A stretch of DNA of 64,000 nucleotides from the NCBI GenBank assembly GCA_031551355.1, contig JAVBNT010000006.1, positions 186,001-250,000 on the forward strand, in the 5' to 3' direction. This DNA is from JAVBNT01 sp031551355. GTDB taxonomy: Bacteria > Vulcanimicrobiota > CADAWZ01. The notes beneath the pieces are model-generated. The model was not told the DNA's origin. It did no database searches and was given only the letters and a program-made list of their open reading frames with translations. The stretch's first letter is position 1. Each line of letters starts with the position of its first letter. A program made the position numbers and the translations under genes. This document shows positions 27,455 to 36,386 of this stretch, one piece after another.

Positions 27455-28312
27455 CTACTTCTTTATCTGAGCGGCAGCAGCAGATACTTCCAAAATCTCG
27501 GTAGTAATAGCAGCCTGTCTGGCCCGGAAATAGTTAAGACGAAGTTCTTCCGCCAGTTTTTCCGCATTGTCCGTTGCATTTGTCATTGCAACAATCCTGG
27601 CGGCATATTCCGCATAGCGGGCGGAAAGAAGAGTCGTCACCAAAATTTGTTTTAAAAGCATCGGCACGATCAACTCTACCGACTTTTCCAGAGACGGTTC
27701 AAAAACAAAACTTTCGTCCCCTGATTCGGAAACTTCGGCAACAAACGGCAAATACTGCTGTTCCGATATCGTGTAAGCGGATCTCGATTTAGCCGTTCCC
27801 GAAACTATATACAAAACATCAAAGACACCCTTGACAAAATCAGAGGAAAGCCTTGTGAAAAGCTCATCCGCAAAATCGTCATCCGGATTCCACGAAGACA
27901 TTTTAAAGGCACATTCATATCCCCGCCTGTCAAAATGTTTCACTATTTTGGAGCCAATCACATAATTAAGCACATCGCAACCGTCGTTCTCAAATTTTCT
28001 TCTGAGCCTTTCGACATTTCTGATAATTGAATTATTATAAGCACCGCAAAGTCCTTTTTCACCGGTAACTGCCAGTATGGCTACTTTGGAATAATTACCG
28101 TCATCGTTCATCAACGGATGGGTAAAATCTCCCATTTGCCCGGAAATACTGCCCATAATCTTCTTAAGCTGTGCCGTATAAGGGCCGCGTGCACGGAGCA
28201 AAGATTCAACTTTATGAATCCTCGAAGAAGCAACCATTTTCATTGCTTTGGTGATTTGATGAATCGATTCCACACTTTTTATTCTGTTTTTAATCTCTTT
28301 GAGATTTCCCAT
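27455..28312 (-). CDS. atpG: F1Fo ATP synthase gamma subunit
   Basis: The 285-residue rotor shaft. The N-terminal helix (LKEIKNRIKSVESIHQITKAM) and C-terminal helix (MTNATDNAEKLAEELRLNYF) that form the coiled coil inside F1 are both clear. The Rossmann-like middle has LCGAYNNSIIRNV. It starts 3 bases after atpA and lies 25 bases before atpD. Confidence 0.96.
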   Translation of the reverse strand: MGNLKEIKNRIKSVESIHQITKAMKMVASSRIHKVESLLRARGPYTAQLKKIMGSISGQMGDFTHPLMNDDGNYSKVAILAVTGEKGLCGAYNNSIIRNVERLRRKFENDGCDVLNYVIGSKIVKHFDRRGYECAFKMSSWNPDDDFADELFTRLSSDFVKGVFDVLYIVSGTAKSRSAYTISEQQYLPFVAEVSESGDESFVFEPSLEKSVELIVPMLLKQILVTTLLSARYAEYAARIVAMTNATDNAEKLAEELRLNYFRARQAAITTEILEVSAAAAQIKK

Positions 28313-28315
28313 ATA

Positions 28316-29827
28316 CTATTCCTTTACAAAAACGGGCAGAAACTTAGTCAGGCTTTCATCCAAAATTCCTTTTATTTCGTCATCAAGACGGTTATTTTTG
28401 GCAATACGTTCTTCCAAATCGGGATAATTGCTCTTCAGAAATACCAGATACTGATCCGCAAAGGTAGAAACATCCGACAGCTCAACATCGTCAAGAAAGC
28501 CATGAACCACGGCATAAAAAGTTATCACCTGATGTACAATCGGCAATGGCGAAAATTGCTTCTGTTTGAGGGTTTCGGTAATTCTTGCCCCTCTCGTAAG
28601 CTGAGCCTGACTGGCTGCATCAAGCTCGTCGGAACTGAATTTTGCAAACGACGAAAGCTCCCTGTACTGGGACAGCTCAAGGCGCAGAGGCCCCGTAACT
28701 TCCTTCATCGCCTTTGTCTGGGCGCTGCCGCCGACGCGGGAAACGGAAAGCCCGACATCCACGGCGGGGCGGACATTCTGATAAAACAAATCGGTATCCA
28801 GATAAATCTGACCGTCGGTAATTGAGATAACATTAGTGGGAATATATGCCGAAATATCCCCAAGCTGTGTTTCTATTATCGGCAGTGCCGTCATTGAGCC
28901 GCCGCCAAGTTCATCAGAAAGCTTGGCAGCCCTTTCAAGCAGCCTTGAATGAAGGAAGAAAACATCGCCCGGATAAGCCTCGCGGCCTGTAGGCCTGCGA
29001 AGCAAAAGCGAAAGTTCCCTGTAGGCAATGGCATGCTTGCTGAGATCGTCATAAACAATCAGCACATGCTTGCCGTTATACATAAACTCTTCTCCGATAG
29101 CACAGCCTGCGTAAGGAGCAACATACAGAAGAGCCGGAGGCTGATCCGCAGAGGCAGAAATAACCACCGTATATTTCATGGCATCGTTTGCCTCCAGAAC
29201 AGATATCGTAGAGGCAACGGAATTGGCTTTCTGGCCTATTGCCACATAAATGCAAACAACGTCCTTACCCTTCTGATTGATTATCGTATCGATGCAAATT
29301 GCGGTTTTACCGGTCTGCCTGTCGCCAATAACCAGCTCTCGCTGTCCGCGGCCAATGGGAACCAAAGCATCAATAGCTTTTATACCGGTCTGCAGCGGTT
29401 CATCAACAGGTTTTCTGTCAACTACGCTCGGCGCGGATATCTCGATCGGCCTTCTCCTGGAAAATTTAATGGCCCCTTTGCCGTCAATCGGATTACCGAT
29501 GGGATCGACAACACGGCCCAGCAAAGCTTCGCCTACGGGAACTTCAGCGACTTCCTGAGTTCTCCTGACGGGATCGCCTTCCTGAATACCGGAATCAGGC
29601 CCAAGAAGAACACATCCGATAGTATCAAGCTCAAGATTCATCACCATGCCGTAAATCCCGCCGGGAAATTCAAGAAGTTCTCCGGCTTTTGCCCCAGGCA
29701 GCCCGTAAACGGTGGCGATACTGTCTCCAACCTGGATCACACTGCCGACATCAACCTGTTCCAACTGAGGCTGGTATGTCTCTATTTCTTTCTTTAAAAT
29801 ACTGCTAATCTCTTCAGGTTTCAGCAC
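28316..29827 (-). CDS. atpA: F1Fo ATP synthase alpha subunit
   Basis: The 503-residue regulatory nucleotide-binding subunit of F1. It begins with GTG nine bases after GGAGG. The P-loop GDRQTGKT is at residues 168-175, and the family signature PAVDVGLSVSRVGGSAQ, with the arginine finger, is intact. The length is standard. It is placed between atpH and atpG as usual. Confidence 0.97.
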   Translation of the reverse strand: MLKPEEISSILKKEIETYQPQLEQVDVGSVIQVGDSIATVYGLPGAKAGELLEFPGGIYGMVMNLELDTIGCVLLGPDSGIQEGDPVRRTQEVAEVPVGEALLGRVVDPIGNPIDGKGAIKFSRRRPIEISAPSVVDRKPVDEPLQTGIKAIDALVPIGRGQRELVIGDRQTGKTAICIDTIINQKGKDVVCIYVAIGQKANSVASTISVLEANDAMKYTVVISASADQPPALLYVAPYAGCAIGEEFMYNGKHVLIVYDDLSKHAIAYRELSLLLRRPTGREAYPGDVFFLHSRLLERAAKLSDELGGGSMTALPIIETQLGDISAYIPTNVISITDGQIYLDTDLFYQNVRPAVDVGLSVSRVGGSAQTKAMKEVTGPLRLELSQYRELSSFAKFSSDELDAASQAQLTRGARITETLKQKQFSPLPIVHQVITFYAVVHGFLDDVELSDVSTFADQYLVFLKSNYPDLEERIAKNNRLDDEIKGILDESLTKFLPVFVKE

Positions 29828-29854
29828 TATATGATTCCTCCAAAAAAACTAAAC

Positions 29855-30430
29855 TTACTCCTCTTGGGATAAAGCTGCGCCAATGTCTATCGGAGCATTT
29901 ACAATTAACGACTTAAGCTCATCCATGCGCCGGTTAAGACTGCCGTCAATAATTTTGCCGTCAACCGTAACCACAACGCCTCCAAGCAGTGAAGCATCGA
30001 CAATAAACTCCGACTCCACACTGGAACCCATCTTTTGGGAAAGGGCATTGTTCATGCGCGCTTTGCCAGCCGGCGACAACTCAACTGCAGTCCTGACTAC
30101 AGAAGATATGACTCCCCTGTTAATCATTATCTGCTGATGATACATTTTTAGAACAAGAGCAAGATAACCGGCCCGACCCTTATCGATCAAAATCTTCACA
30201 AGGTTTAATACGGGAACATCAACATGAAGTTCAAAAACCTTTACCATTATATCTTTTTTAACACTGCGCAAAATAGAAGGGGATTTAAGTATTTTAGATA
30301 AAAACGAATTGGCATCCACAGTTGAAACAATAAGTTCCAACTGATGCTTCCATGCTTCTATTTTATTCTGCTCGCTGGCAACAAGAAAAAATGTCTGAGC
30401 ATAGCGCAAGCCAACAGCTTCATCTAACAT
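29855..30430 (-). CDS. atpH: F1Fo ATP synthase delta subunit
   Basis: The 191-residue peripheral-stalk subunit linking the b subunits to the alpha N-termini. The N-terminal helical bundle (YAQTFFLVASEQNKIEAW) and the C-terminal signature (SLLGGVVVTVDGKIIDGSL) are recognisable. It overlaps atpF by 11 bases, so the two are translationally coupled. It is slightly longer than the E. coli protein (177). Confidence 0.93.
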   Translation of the reverse strand: MLDEAVGLRYAQTFFLVASEQNKIEAWKHQLELIVSTVDANSFLSKILKSPSILRSVKKDIMVKVFELHVDVPVLNLVKILIDKGRAGYLALVLKMYHQQIMINRGVISSVVRTAVELSPAGKARMNNALSQKMGSSVESEFIVDASLLGGVVVTVDGKIIDGSLNRRMDELKSLIVNAPIDIGAALSQEE

Positions 30431-30911
30431 CGCCGGACTCCACCTTTTCTATAAAACTCACCACCATCTTTTGCTGCGTGTCGGAATCAAGCGAATCCTG
30501 AAGCAGCTTTCCGGCAATACTTACAGCCAAATCGCCTATTTGGGCATTGATCTCACGAAGCGCCGTTTCTTTCATGGAAACAGCTTCCTTCTCGGCTCTC
30601 TGTTTAATTCTGGCGGCCGAAGAATTGGCTTCGCCGAGAATATCTTTTTTCATGTTTTCACCATGAGTAACGGCATTGGCAATAAACTCAGCCGACGCCT
30701 CCTGAGCCTCTTTCATCTTCAGCTCATAATCCTTCTGAAGCTGCAGAGCGTCTTTTTTGATGGTGTCAGCATCGTCAATTTCTTTCTGGATTGCTTTACG
30801 GCGGGCATCGAGCTGGTTCATAACCGGCCCCATGCCAAACCTGACGATAACATAAGCAAAAATCAAAAAGTTGACACACTGTAAAAGAACTGTCCAAGCA
30901 CTAATTTCCAT
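30420..30911 (-). CDS. atpF: F1Fo ATP synthase b subunit
   Basis: The 163-residue peripheral stalk. One N-terminal membrane helix (residues 5-27, FLIFAYVIVRFGMGPV) precedes a long charged helix that would dimerise (RRKAIQKEIDDADTIKKDA). Only one b-type gene is present, implying a homodimer rather than the b/b' pair of phototrophs. It overlaps atpH. Confidence 0.93.
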   Translation of the reverse strand: MEISAWTVLLQCVNFLIFAYVIVRFGMGPVMNQLDARRKAIQKEIDDADTIKKDALQLQKDYELKMKEAQEASAEFIANAVTHGENMKKDILGEANSSAARIKQRAEKEAVSMKETALREINAQIGDLAVSIAGKLLQDSLDSDTQQKMVVSFIEKVESGDVR

Positions 30912-30958
30912 AGTCTTAAAAACCTTTCAATGAATAACCCATTGATAATCTTATATTA

Positions 30959-31360
30959 TTACAGCATTGCGCCCTGAGGACTTGCAAAAATGAGGATCAG
31001 CGCAAAAACGAGAGCAAAAATCACAATCGTTTCAAGAAATGCCAGACCAATCAACAGCAAAGTCTGAATCTTAGGCTGGGCTTCCGGATTACGACCGATC
31101 GCTTCCATAGCTTTTGACACTGAAAGTCCCTGTCCGACACCAACACCCAGAGCACCGAGACCAATAGCTACCCCGGCAGCCAACATCGCCAGTGAGAAAA
31201 ACATTGCCTTGGGGAATGTCGGCGGAAGCGGACCGGAAGCGGACGCAGAGGGAGCGGCAGGCGCATGAGATACGGCAGAGCTTGATTCATCACTCTGGGC
31301 AAAAGCACACAGGGATAACGACATAACAAATAATGTCACCAAAAAAAATTTTCTCAACAT
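30959..31360 (-). CDS. atpE: F1Fo ATP synthase c subunit with signal peptide and linker
   Basis: The ring proteolipid that carries the coupling ion. The start chosen (MLRKFFLVTLFVMSLSLCAF) follows GGGAGG; a longer frame upstream lacks a ribosome site. The 133 residues exceed the usual 70-90. A signal peptide (about 1-21, cut after AFA) and an Ala/Ser/Pro-rich linker (22-50) precede the two-helix hairpin. The ion-site Glu is at residue 110 in AFLETIVIF, with Thr beside it and Gln77 in GVGVGQG. Gln plus Glu-Thr is seen in sodium-binding rings, though the Tyr common in those is missing, so the ion is uncertain. Targeted c subunits of this kind occur in a minority of bacteria. Confidence 0.93.
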   Translation of the reverse strand: MLRKFFLVTLFVMSLSLCAFAQSDESSSAVSHAPAAPSASASGPLPPTFPKAMFFSLAMLAAGVAIGLGALGVGVGQGLSVSKAMEAIGRNPEAQPKIQTLLLIGLAFLETIVIFALVFALILIFASPQGAML

Positions 31361-31427
31361 AAAAAACCTCCCAAAACCAATTATTATTTTATGTATATTT
31401 AAAGAGCGCCTGCTCTTTAAAATCAAA

Positions 31428-32249
31428 TTAATGCTCCATAGCCGTAGCTATGTAAGACATTGACAGCAAAGTAAACACAAACGCCTGCACGACGCAGGTC
31501 AAAACCGCAATAAACTGCAGCAGCAGCGGCAGCATATCGGCCACAAGAGCCAGCGGAGGCCATAAGGCAAAAGCGATCAACACAAGGCCGACAGTTACAC
31601 CGGCAACAATATGCTCGCCGAGAATATTTCCCATAAGACGCATTGTCAGCGACAGAACTCTTGACAATTCTTCAATTATATTCAAAGTTATAAAGAAGGC
31701 ACCCAGAACAGGCAATACTATTATATACGACCATTTAGGAAAAATAGGCATCAGATCCGGAAGCGGATGAAGATAATGCTTAAGATATGCAAGTCCGTTT
31801 TCACGGTAACCTACATACTGAAAAGTAAAGAAGGATACAAGCGCCAGTGCAAGCGTCGTATTGAGATCTCTTGTAGGCGGCATAGTAAGCACAATTCCGC
31901 CTACCTTAAACAAAGGCGGTATTAAACCCATTAAATTTGAAACGACGATAAAGATAAAGAAACTCAGGACAAAGGGCAGGTATTTGCGCATTCTCTCGCC
32001 GGCAAGGTTAATGGCTATATCGTCAAAAAAACCGATAAACATCTCAAGCGCAACCTGCAGTCTCCCCGGAACATACGATATAGCCCGGCGCACAAAACCG
32101 GAAAAAATGATCGCCGCCAGAATAAGCAACAAAGTGACGACAATGGTATCCCAGTGAACGCTATGCCCAAAAATTTCTTTATACTGATAGTGCAGCGGCT
32201 CGGAAGCAAGTTCGGATGTCGTATGCATCGCCTGATCCATATTGGCCAT
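31428..32249 (-). CDS. atpB: F1Fo ATP synthase a subunit
   Basis: The 273-residue stator channel of Fo. Five to six membrane helices are visible. The essential Arg is at about residue 204 in LSLTMRLMGNILGEH, and the next conserved helix reads LLLQFIAVLTCVVQAFVFTL. The stop of atpI overlaps its ATG by one base (TAATG). The ribosome site AAGGAAGTGAG is good. Confidence 0.96.
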   Translation of the reverse strand: MANMDQAMHTTSELASEPLHYQYKEIFGHSVHWDTIVVTLLLILAAIIFSGFVRRAISYVPGRLQVALEMFIGFFDDIAINLAGERMRKYLPFVLSFFIFIVVSNLMGLIPPLFKVGGIVLTMPPTRDLNTTLALALVSFFTFQYVGYRENGLAYLKHYLHPLPDLMPIFPKWSYIIVLPVLGAFFITLNIIEELSRVLSLTMRLMGNILGEHIVAGVTVGLVLIAFALWPPLALVADMLPLLLQFIAVLTCVVQAFVFTLLSMSYIATAMEH

Positions 32250-32530
32250 TAAATCTCACTTCCTTTCTTCATCCTGATAACGATAAAATAAACAAGAAAA
32301 AATATTATCCCTGCAAAAACGGAAAAAACATTGGCCTTAAAATAAAAAGCCGCCATAAGCAACAATATTATCAAAAGATATTTTACCGTAAAAAACAATA
32401 TGCACGGAAAAAATTTTCTCTCTCCGGAAAGTATTGCAAAAACTATTTTCGAGGAAAAAAACATCGAAACATAACCTGCAAAAAAACCGGACAAAAAACC
32501 CAATAATATTTTAAGAATATCTAGTGACAC
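32249..32530 (-). CDS. atpI: AtpI-like small membrane protein of the ATP synthase operon
   Basis: A 93-residue protein with three to four hydrophobic segments (e.g. ILLGFLSGFFAGYVSMFF). Its position directly before atpB and its size fit AtpI, which assists c-ring assembly or cation supply in other species. Sequence conservation in this family is low, so position carries much of the call. It overlaps atpB by one base and starts just after a terminator-like hairpin. Confidence 0.7.
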   Translation of the reverse strand: MSLDILKILLGFLSGFFAGYVSMFFSSKIVFAILSGERKFFPCILFFTVKYLLIILLLMAAFYFKANVFSVFAGIIFFLVYFIVIRMKKGSEI

Positions 32531-32563
32531 AATAATATTACACTAATGCATTAATCTAATACA

Positions 32564-32602
32564 AAAAAGGATATTCGCCTTTATGGAGGCATAATCCTTT
32601 TT
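32564..32602 (-). terminator. Rho-independent terminator between atpZ and atpI
   Basis: Read leftward, AAAAAGGAT pairs with ATCCTTTTT, with an inner GCCT/AGGC pairing, and six U follow. It should end the wecA-wecB-atpZ transcript or act as an attenuator ahead of atpIBEFHAGD. A promoter for the main atp operon would then have to lie in the 30 bases after it or be read-through. Confidence 0.7.
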
Positions 32603-32624
32603 GTCAATGAACACCGTTAACAGC

Positions 32625-32867
32625 CTACTTCTTTTTCGAATCATCATCAAGCGCTTTGGAAAGCCTGGAAACCAGGCGGAATACAGTATAAAAAGCGCCG
32701 ACAACACCAAGCACAAAACCTGTAAACAAAAAAGCAGGAAGAGTTCCTGCTTTGATATCTATAAAGTATCCTATCGCAGCAAAACCGACAATGGAAAAAA
32801 CAAATACAAACCCCATGGAAGAAGCCTGGGCGAGTAAAGAAGCATTGAGCTTCCTTTCCTTAGACAT
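32625..32867 (-). CDS. atpZ: AtpZ/AtpI-type two-helix protein
   Basis: An 80-residue protein with two membrane helices: GFVFVFSIVGFAAIGYFID, with the typical Gly-Tyr-x-x-Asp end, and PAFLFTGFVLGVVGAFY. This is the AtpZ pattern; AtpZ with AtpI is thought to supply Mg2+/Ca2+ or aid Fo assembly. The start overlaps the wecB stop by one base (TAATG). A terminator-like hairpin follows. Confidence 0.8.
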   Translation of the reverse strand: MSKERKLNASLLAQASSMGFVFVFSIVGFAAIGYFIDIKAGTLPAFLFTGFVLGVVGAFYTVFRLVSRLSKALDDDSKKK

Positions 32868-34018
32868 TAACCCTCAAACGGGAGCGGCATATTTTTAGCA
32901 AGCCCCTTAAAATACAAAATCAGGTCGGCAATCCGCTTTGAAGCCTCACCGTCACCGTAAGGGTTCATAGCTTTTGACATTCGTTCATATTCGGCACTGT
33001 CCTTAAGTAAAAGCGAAGATTCCGAGTATATCTTATCAATATCGGTGCCCACAAGTTTTGCCGTACCGGCTCTGATACCTTCAGGCCGTTCGGTATTTTC
33101 TCTCAAAACCAAAACCGGTTTCCCCAGCGACGGAGCTTCCTCCTGAAGTCCGCCGGAATCGGTCAGCACAAAAAATGATTCTTTCATTAGCTTTATCATC
33201 ACCGGGTAATCTACCGGTTCAAGCAGAATAACACGCTCCATGCTTTCCAGATGTTTAAAAACAACATCCCTGACAAGCGGGTTTTTATGGACGGAAAAAA
33301 CTATTTCAATATCATCAAAGTCACGCACAAGTCTTTTGATTGCCTCACAGATATTTTCCATCGGGCGGCCAAGATTCTCGCGCCGGTGTGTTTCAACAAA
33401 GATTTTCCTGCAGCGAGGATTACCATTCTTTATCAGCTTTTCCGGAAGTTCTATATCCGGGTATTTCAAAATCAACTGCAAGGCGTCTACAACGGTATTA
33501 CCGGTCAAATGTATCTGCTCACGCTGAACTCCGCAGGCAATCAGATTGTCGCAGGACTCCCTTGTCGGAGCAAAGTGCAGATCGGCAATGCTGGTAACAA
33601 GCCGCCGGTTCATCTCTTCCGGGAAAGGATTATACTTATTGTCTGTCCTCAGTCCGGCCTCAATATGCCCAACCGGTATTTTATGATAAAAAGCAGCCAG
33701 TGCAGCGACAAAAGCAGTAGAAGTGTCGCCCTGAACAAGAAGAATATCAGGCTTGTGTTCCTGCAAAACAGGCTCTATCTTACCGAGAACCCTGACAGTT
33801 ATATCAGTAAGGGTTTGCTTGCTTTGCATAACATCAAGATCCACATCGGCTGACAGACCGAAAAGGGTCATTACCTGATCAAGCATTTCCCGGTGCTGTG
33901 CGGTTATCACGACAATCGGCTCTATTTCAGGCCTTGAAGCAAGTTCCTTGACTACCGGAGCCATTTTTATACCCTCAGGACGCGTCCCGAAAACACACAT
34001 AACCTTAATTTTACTCAT
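32867..34018 (-). CDS. wecB: UDP-N-acetylglucosamine 2-epimerase (non-hydrolysing)
   Basis: Interconverts UDP-GlcNAc and UDP-ManNAc for surface-polysaccharide synthesis. The ATG (MSKIKVMCVFGTRPEGIKMA) follows GGGGA and gives 383 residues. The family marks are FGTRPEGIKMAPVV, QGDTSTAFVAALAAFY, HIEAGLRTDNKYNPFPEE and DSGGLQEEAPSLGKPVLVLR. It sits between wecA and atpZ, an order seen in Firmicutes. Confidence 0.96.
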   Translation of the reverse strand: MSKIKVMCVFGTRPEGIKMAPVVKELASRPEIEPIVVITAQHREMLDQVMTLFGLSADVDLDVMQSKQTLTDITVRVLGKIEPVLQEHKPDILLVQGDTSTAFVAALAAFYHKIPVGHIEAGLRTDNKYNPFPEEMNRRLVTSIADLHFAPTRESCDNLIACGVQREQIHLTGNTVVDALQLILKYPDIELPEKLIKNGNPRCRKIFVETHRRENLGRPMENICEAIKRLVRDFDDIEIVFSVHKNPLVRDVVFKHLESMERVILLEPVDYPVMIKLMKESFFVLTDSGGLQEEAPSLGKPVLVLRENTERPEGIRAGTAKLVGTDIDKIYSESSLLLKDSAEYERMSKAMNPYGDGEASKRIADLILYFKGLAKNMPLPFEG

Positions 34019-34062
34019 AGACAAATCCCCGTTTTCCTATATTTTCAAAACAATTTCAGACG

Positions 34063-35043
34063 TTATCCGGCATTTGTATAATAACAAATTGCAATAGCAG
34101 TAAGACCAAGAACGAGATTTATAACATAAATGATACATACGGCCTGTTTTTGGGTCAGCCCCAGACCAAGCAGCCGGTGATGTATATGTCCCTTATCCGG
34201 TTTGAATATCGGCTGACGGTTTTTAGCCCTTCTGATAATCGCCCAGGAAGTATCAATAATCGGCAGCCCCATTATCAAAAAGGGAATCAGCAGCGCAAAA
34301 GCAGTAGTTGTTTTCAAACCGCCGATAATCGAAGCGATCGCAAATACCATGCCGATAAAAAGACTGCCGGTATCGCCCATAAAAATTTTGGCCGGATTAA
34401 AATTATATTTTAAAAAGCCCAAGGCACTGCCAACCAGGATAATCATTATGCCGGCGACCAGAAAATGCCCTTTCATCAGTGCCACACAGACAAAAACAAG
34501 CGCAGAAATAGCGGAAACTCCGCCCAGCAGACCGTCAAGTCCGTCAAGCAAATTAACGGCGTTCATAATACCGGCCATCCAAAAAAGCGTTAACCCTATC
34601 CCCAGCCATTTAGGAAGATAAATAAGTGTTTCGCCAAACGGATTGCTGATGAATGTCATTGAAACGCCAAGCGGCATAATCACAAGTATCGACAGCAGTT
34701 GGCACAGAAGTTTTACTTTCGCCGGCATTGATTTCCAGTCGTCAATAAATCCTGTCAATGCGGCAAGAAAGCCGCCGATAACAAAAGCCTGTATAATATG
34801 CATATCCCGCGTAGGCAGCTCTATCTTATAAAAATAAAGCAAAACAAACCCCAGAACAACCGCCAGCATAAAGCTCAGGAATATAGCAATTCCACCACCA
34901 TAGGCGACCGGCTGTTTATGCATTTTCCGTTCATCCGGTTTATCTACAAATCCTTTTTTCAAAGCAATTTTCATAACCAAAGGAGTTATCAGCAAACTGG
35001 ATATAAGAGCAGTCAAAAAAAGAAAAAGATAAAAATATATCAA
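34063..35043 (-). CDS. wecA: Undecaprenyl-phosphate GlcNAc-1-phosphate transferase (WecA/TagO type)
   Basis: A 326-residue polytopic enzyme that starts surface glycan assembly on undecaprenyl phosphate. Eleven hydrophobic segments are visible. Catalytic loops are present: GFIDDWKSMP, NAVNLLDGLDGL and FMGDTGSLF. The PDKGHIHHRL motif is the WecA/TagO type, distinguishing it from MraY. A TTG start follows AAGGAAG at 8 bases. It is probably co-transcribed with wecB. Confidence 0.94.
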   Translation of the reverse strand: MIYFYLFLFLTALISSLLITPLVMKIALKKGFVDKPDERKMHKQPVAYGGGIAIFLSFMLAVVLGFVLLYFYKIELPTRDMHIIQAFVIGGFLAALTGFIDDWKSMPAKVKLLCQLLSILVIMPLGVSMTFISNPFGETLIYLPKWLGIGLTLFWMAGIMNAVNLLDGLDGLLGGVSAISALVFVCVALMKGHFLVAGIMIILVGSALGFLKYNFNPAKIFMGDTGSLFIGMVFAIASIIGGLKTTTAFALLIPFLIMGLPIIDTSWAIIRRAKNRQPIFKPDKGHIHHRLLGLGLTQKQAVCIIYVINLVLGLTAIAICYYTNAG

Positions 35044-35082
35044 AAGAGTATCTTCCTTAATAGATTAATCCGCTGCACTTTA

Positions 35083-36288
35083 TTACATTACCGTCCAACT
35101 GCCGCTCTTGAAGTTTTCATAGCGGCCGACAAACTCGGAAATCACCGACTCGGCTTTTTGCCTGTCATCACAGAAAGGATCTATTTTGCCAATTAATACC
35201 GGAGACAAAATACCTTCCTTCGCATAAAACTCAATTTTACGCTCAGAGTCGTTCTTTTTTATTATCAATTCATAAGGCATTGGACAGGCAAGCGTAACAG
35301 TCATATAATCAAGATTTTTCGGGATAAATCTCGTGTGACATTCGTTGACATAGCGCTGAATCAAATCGCTTAGCAAGTCATCAAGATTCGTTGACTTAAA
35401 TTGCTGAACAGCTTCGGAAAAAAGAAAACCATCTGTCTTGCCGCAAGATGAAGGAGAATAACCAAGAAAACCCGTCAGACGCTTCTTAAATTCAGCCGCA
35501 GTCTGAATCCTTTCATCAGGATTCCATGCGAGGGCATCGAAAATGATGGCTTCAAGCTTGGGAGCAACGGTTCTGCCAAAATCGGCGAACGGGAAAAATT
35601 CAAAGTTTTCAGGGCGTTTACCGGACAATAGCTCATGCATTGTCGCACCGAGGGCATATATGTCGGATCTCGGTTCCGGTCTTCCGTACTGCTGCTCGGG
35701 AGGAGCATAGCCGGGAGTACCAATCCAAAAGCCTTCCTGAGGATTTGTCACTCTGGCTATTCCGAAATCGATCAGCATAATCTTCTGATCCGAATCCCGG
35801 AGCAAAAGATTGGATGGCTTTATGTCTCTATGGGCAAAGGGAATGTCAAGATTGTGAATGTATTCAAGAGCCTCACAGACTTCTATTGCGGTAATAACGA
35901 TCCGGTGTTCATCAAGACCGGGCGTACCCTCGGCCTTTAATATCTGGGACATATCCCGTCCCTCTATATAGTCCATCACGAAGAAAAAGGAACGGTCATG
36001 CACAAAATGATCGGTAACCTGTGGTATATTGGGATGCCGCAACTCGCTCAAAACCTGTACTTCCGAAAGAAAGCGGTCGATGGATGTTCTCCGTTCGCTC
36101 TGGTCGGAAAAACTGTCAAGCATCTGCTTGAGAGCCATAGTCCTTGCTTCCATTTTTAAATCGGCAACCCTATAGACAGCCCCCATTCCACCGGCCTTAA
36201 TAAGCTCCATAACACGGTAACGGCCATCGAGAACGGAACCCTCCCCAAGCCATTTTCCCTCTTCATTTACGCTATCGCCATCAAACAT
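35083..36288 (-). CDS. Cytoplasmic Ser/Thr protein kinase (Hanks type)
   Basis: A 401-residue eukaryotic-like kinase. The Gly-rich loop (KAGGMGAVYR), catalytic Lys (about 54, MALKQM), HRDIKPSNLLL (Asp155), DFGIAR (174-176) and GTPGYAPPEQQYG are intact, so it should be active. The C-terminal 130 residues have no membrane helix or PASTA repeat and match no domain I recognise; they may sense or bind substrate. GGAGGG precedes the ATG. It lies between wecA and the Mla transporter on the same strand, so envelope proteins are plausible targets, as inference. The long tail of the protein at 2986 is another possible substrate. Confidence 0.92.
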   Translation of the reverse strand: MFDGDSVNEEGKWLGEGSVLDGRYRVMELIKAGGMGAVYRVADLKMEARTMALKQMLDSFSDQSERRTSIDRFLSEVQVLSELRHPNIPQVTDHFVHDRSFFFVMDYIEGRDMSQILKAEGTPGLDEHRIVITAIEVCEALEYIHNLDIPFAHRDIKPSNLLLRDSDQKIMLIDFGIARVTNPQEGFWIGTPGYAPPEQQYGRPEPRSDIYALGATMHELLSGKRPENFEFFPFADFGRTVAPKLEAIIFDALAWNPDERIQTAAEFKKRLTGFLGYSPSSCGKTDGFLFSEAVQQFKSTNLDDLLSDLIQRYVNECHTRFIPKNLDYMTVTLACPMPYELIIKKNDSERKIEFYAKEGILSPVLIGKIDPFCDDRQKAESVISEFVGRYENFKSGSWTVM

Positions 36289-36386
36289 CGGTCACCCTCC
36301 GAATTATACAAAACAGGCAGATTAATTATTATGTCTTTGTTACATCTACTGCGACTTTGCGCATGAAACTTCGTGCGCAAAAATCT

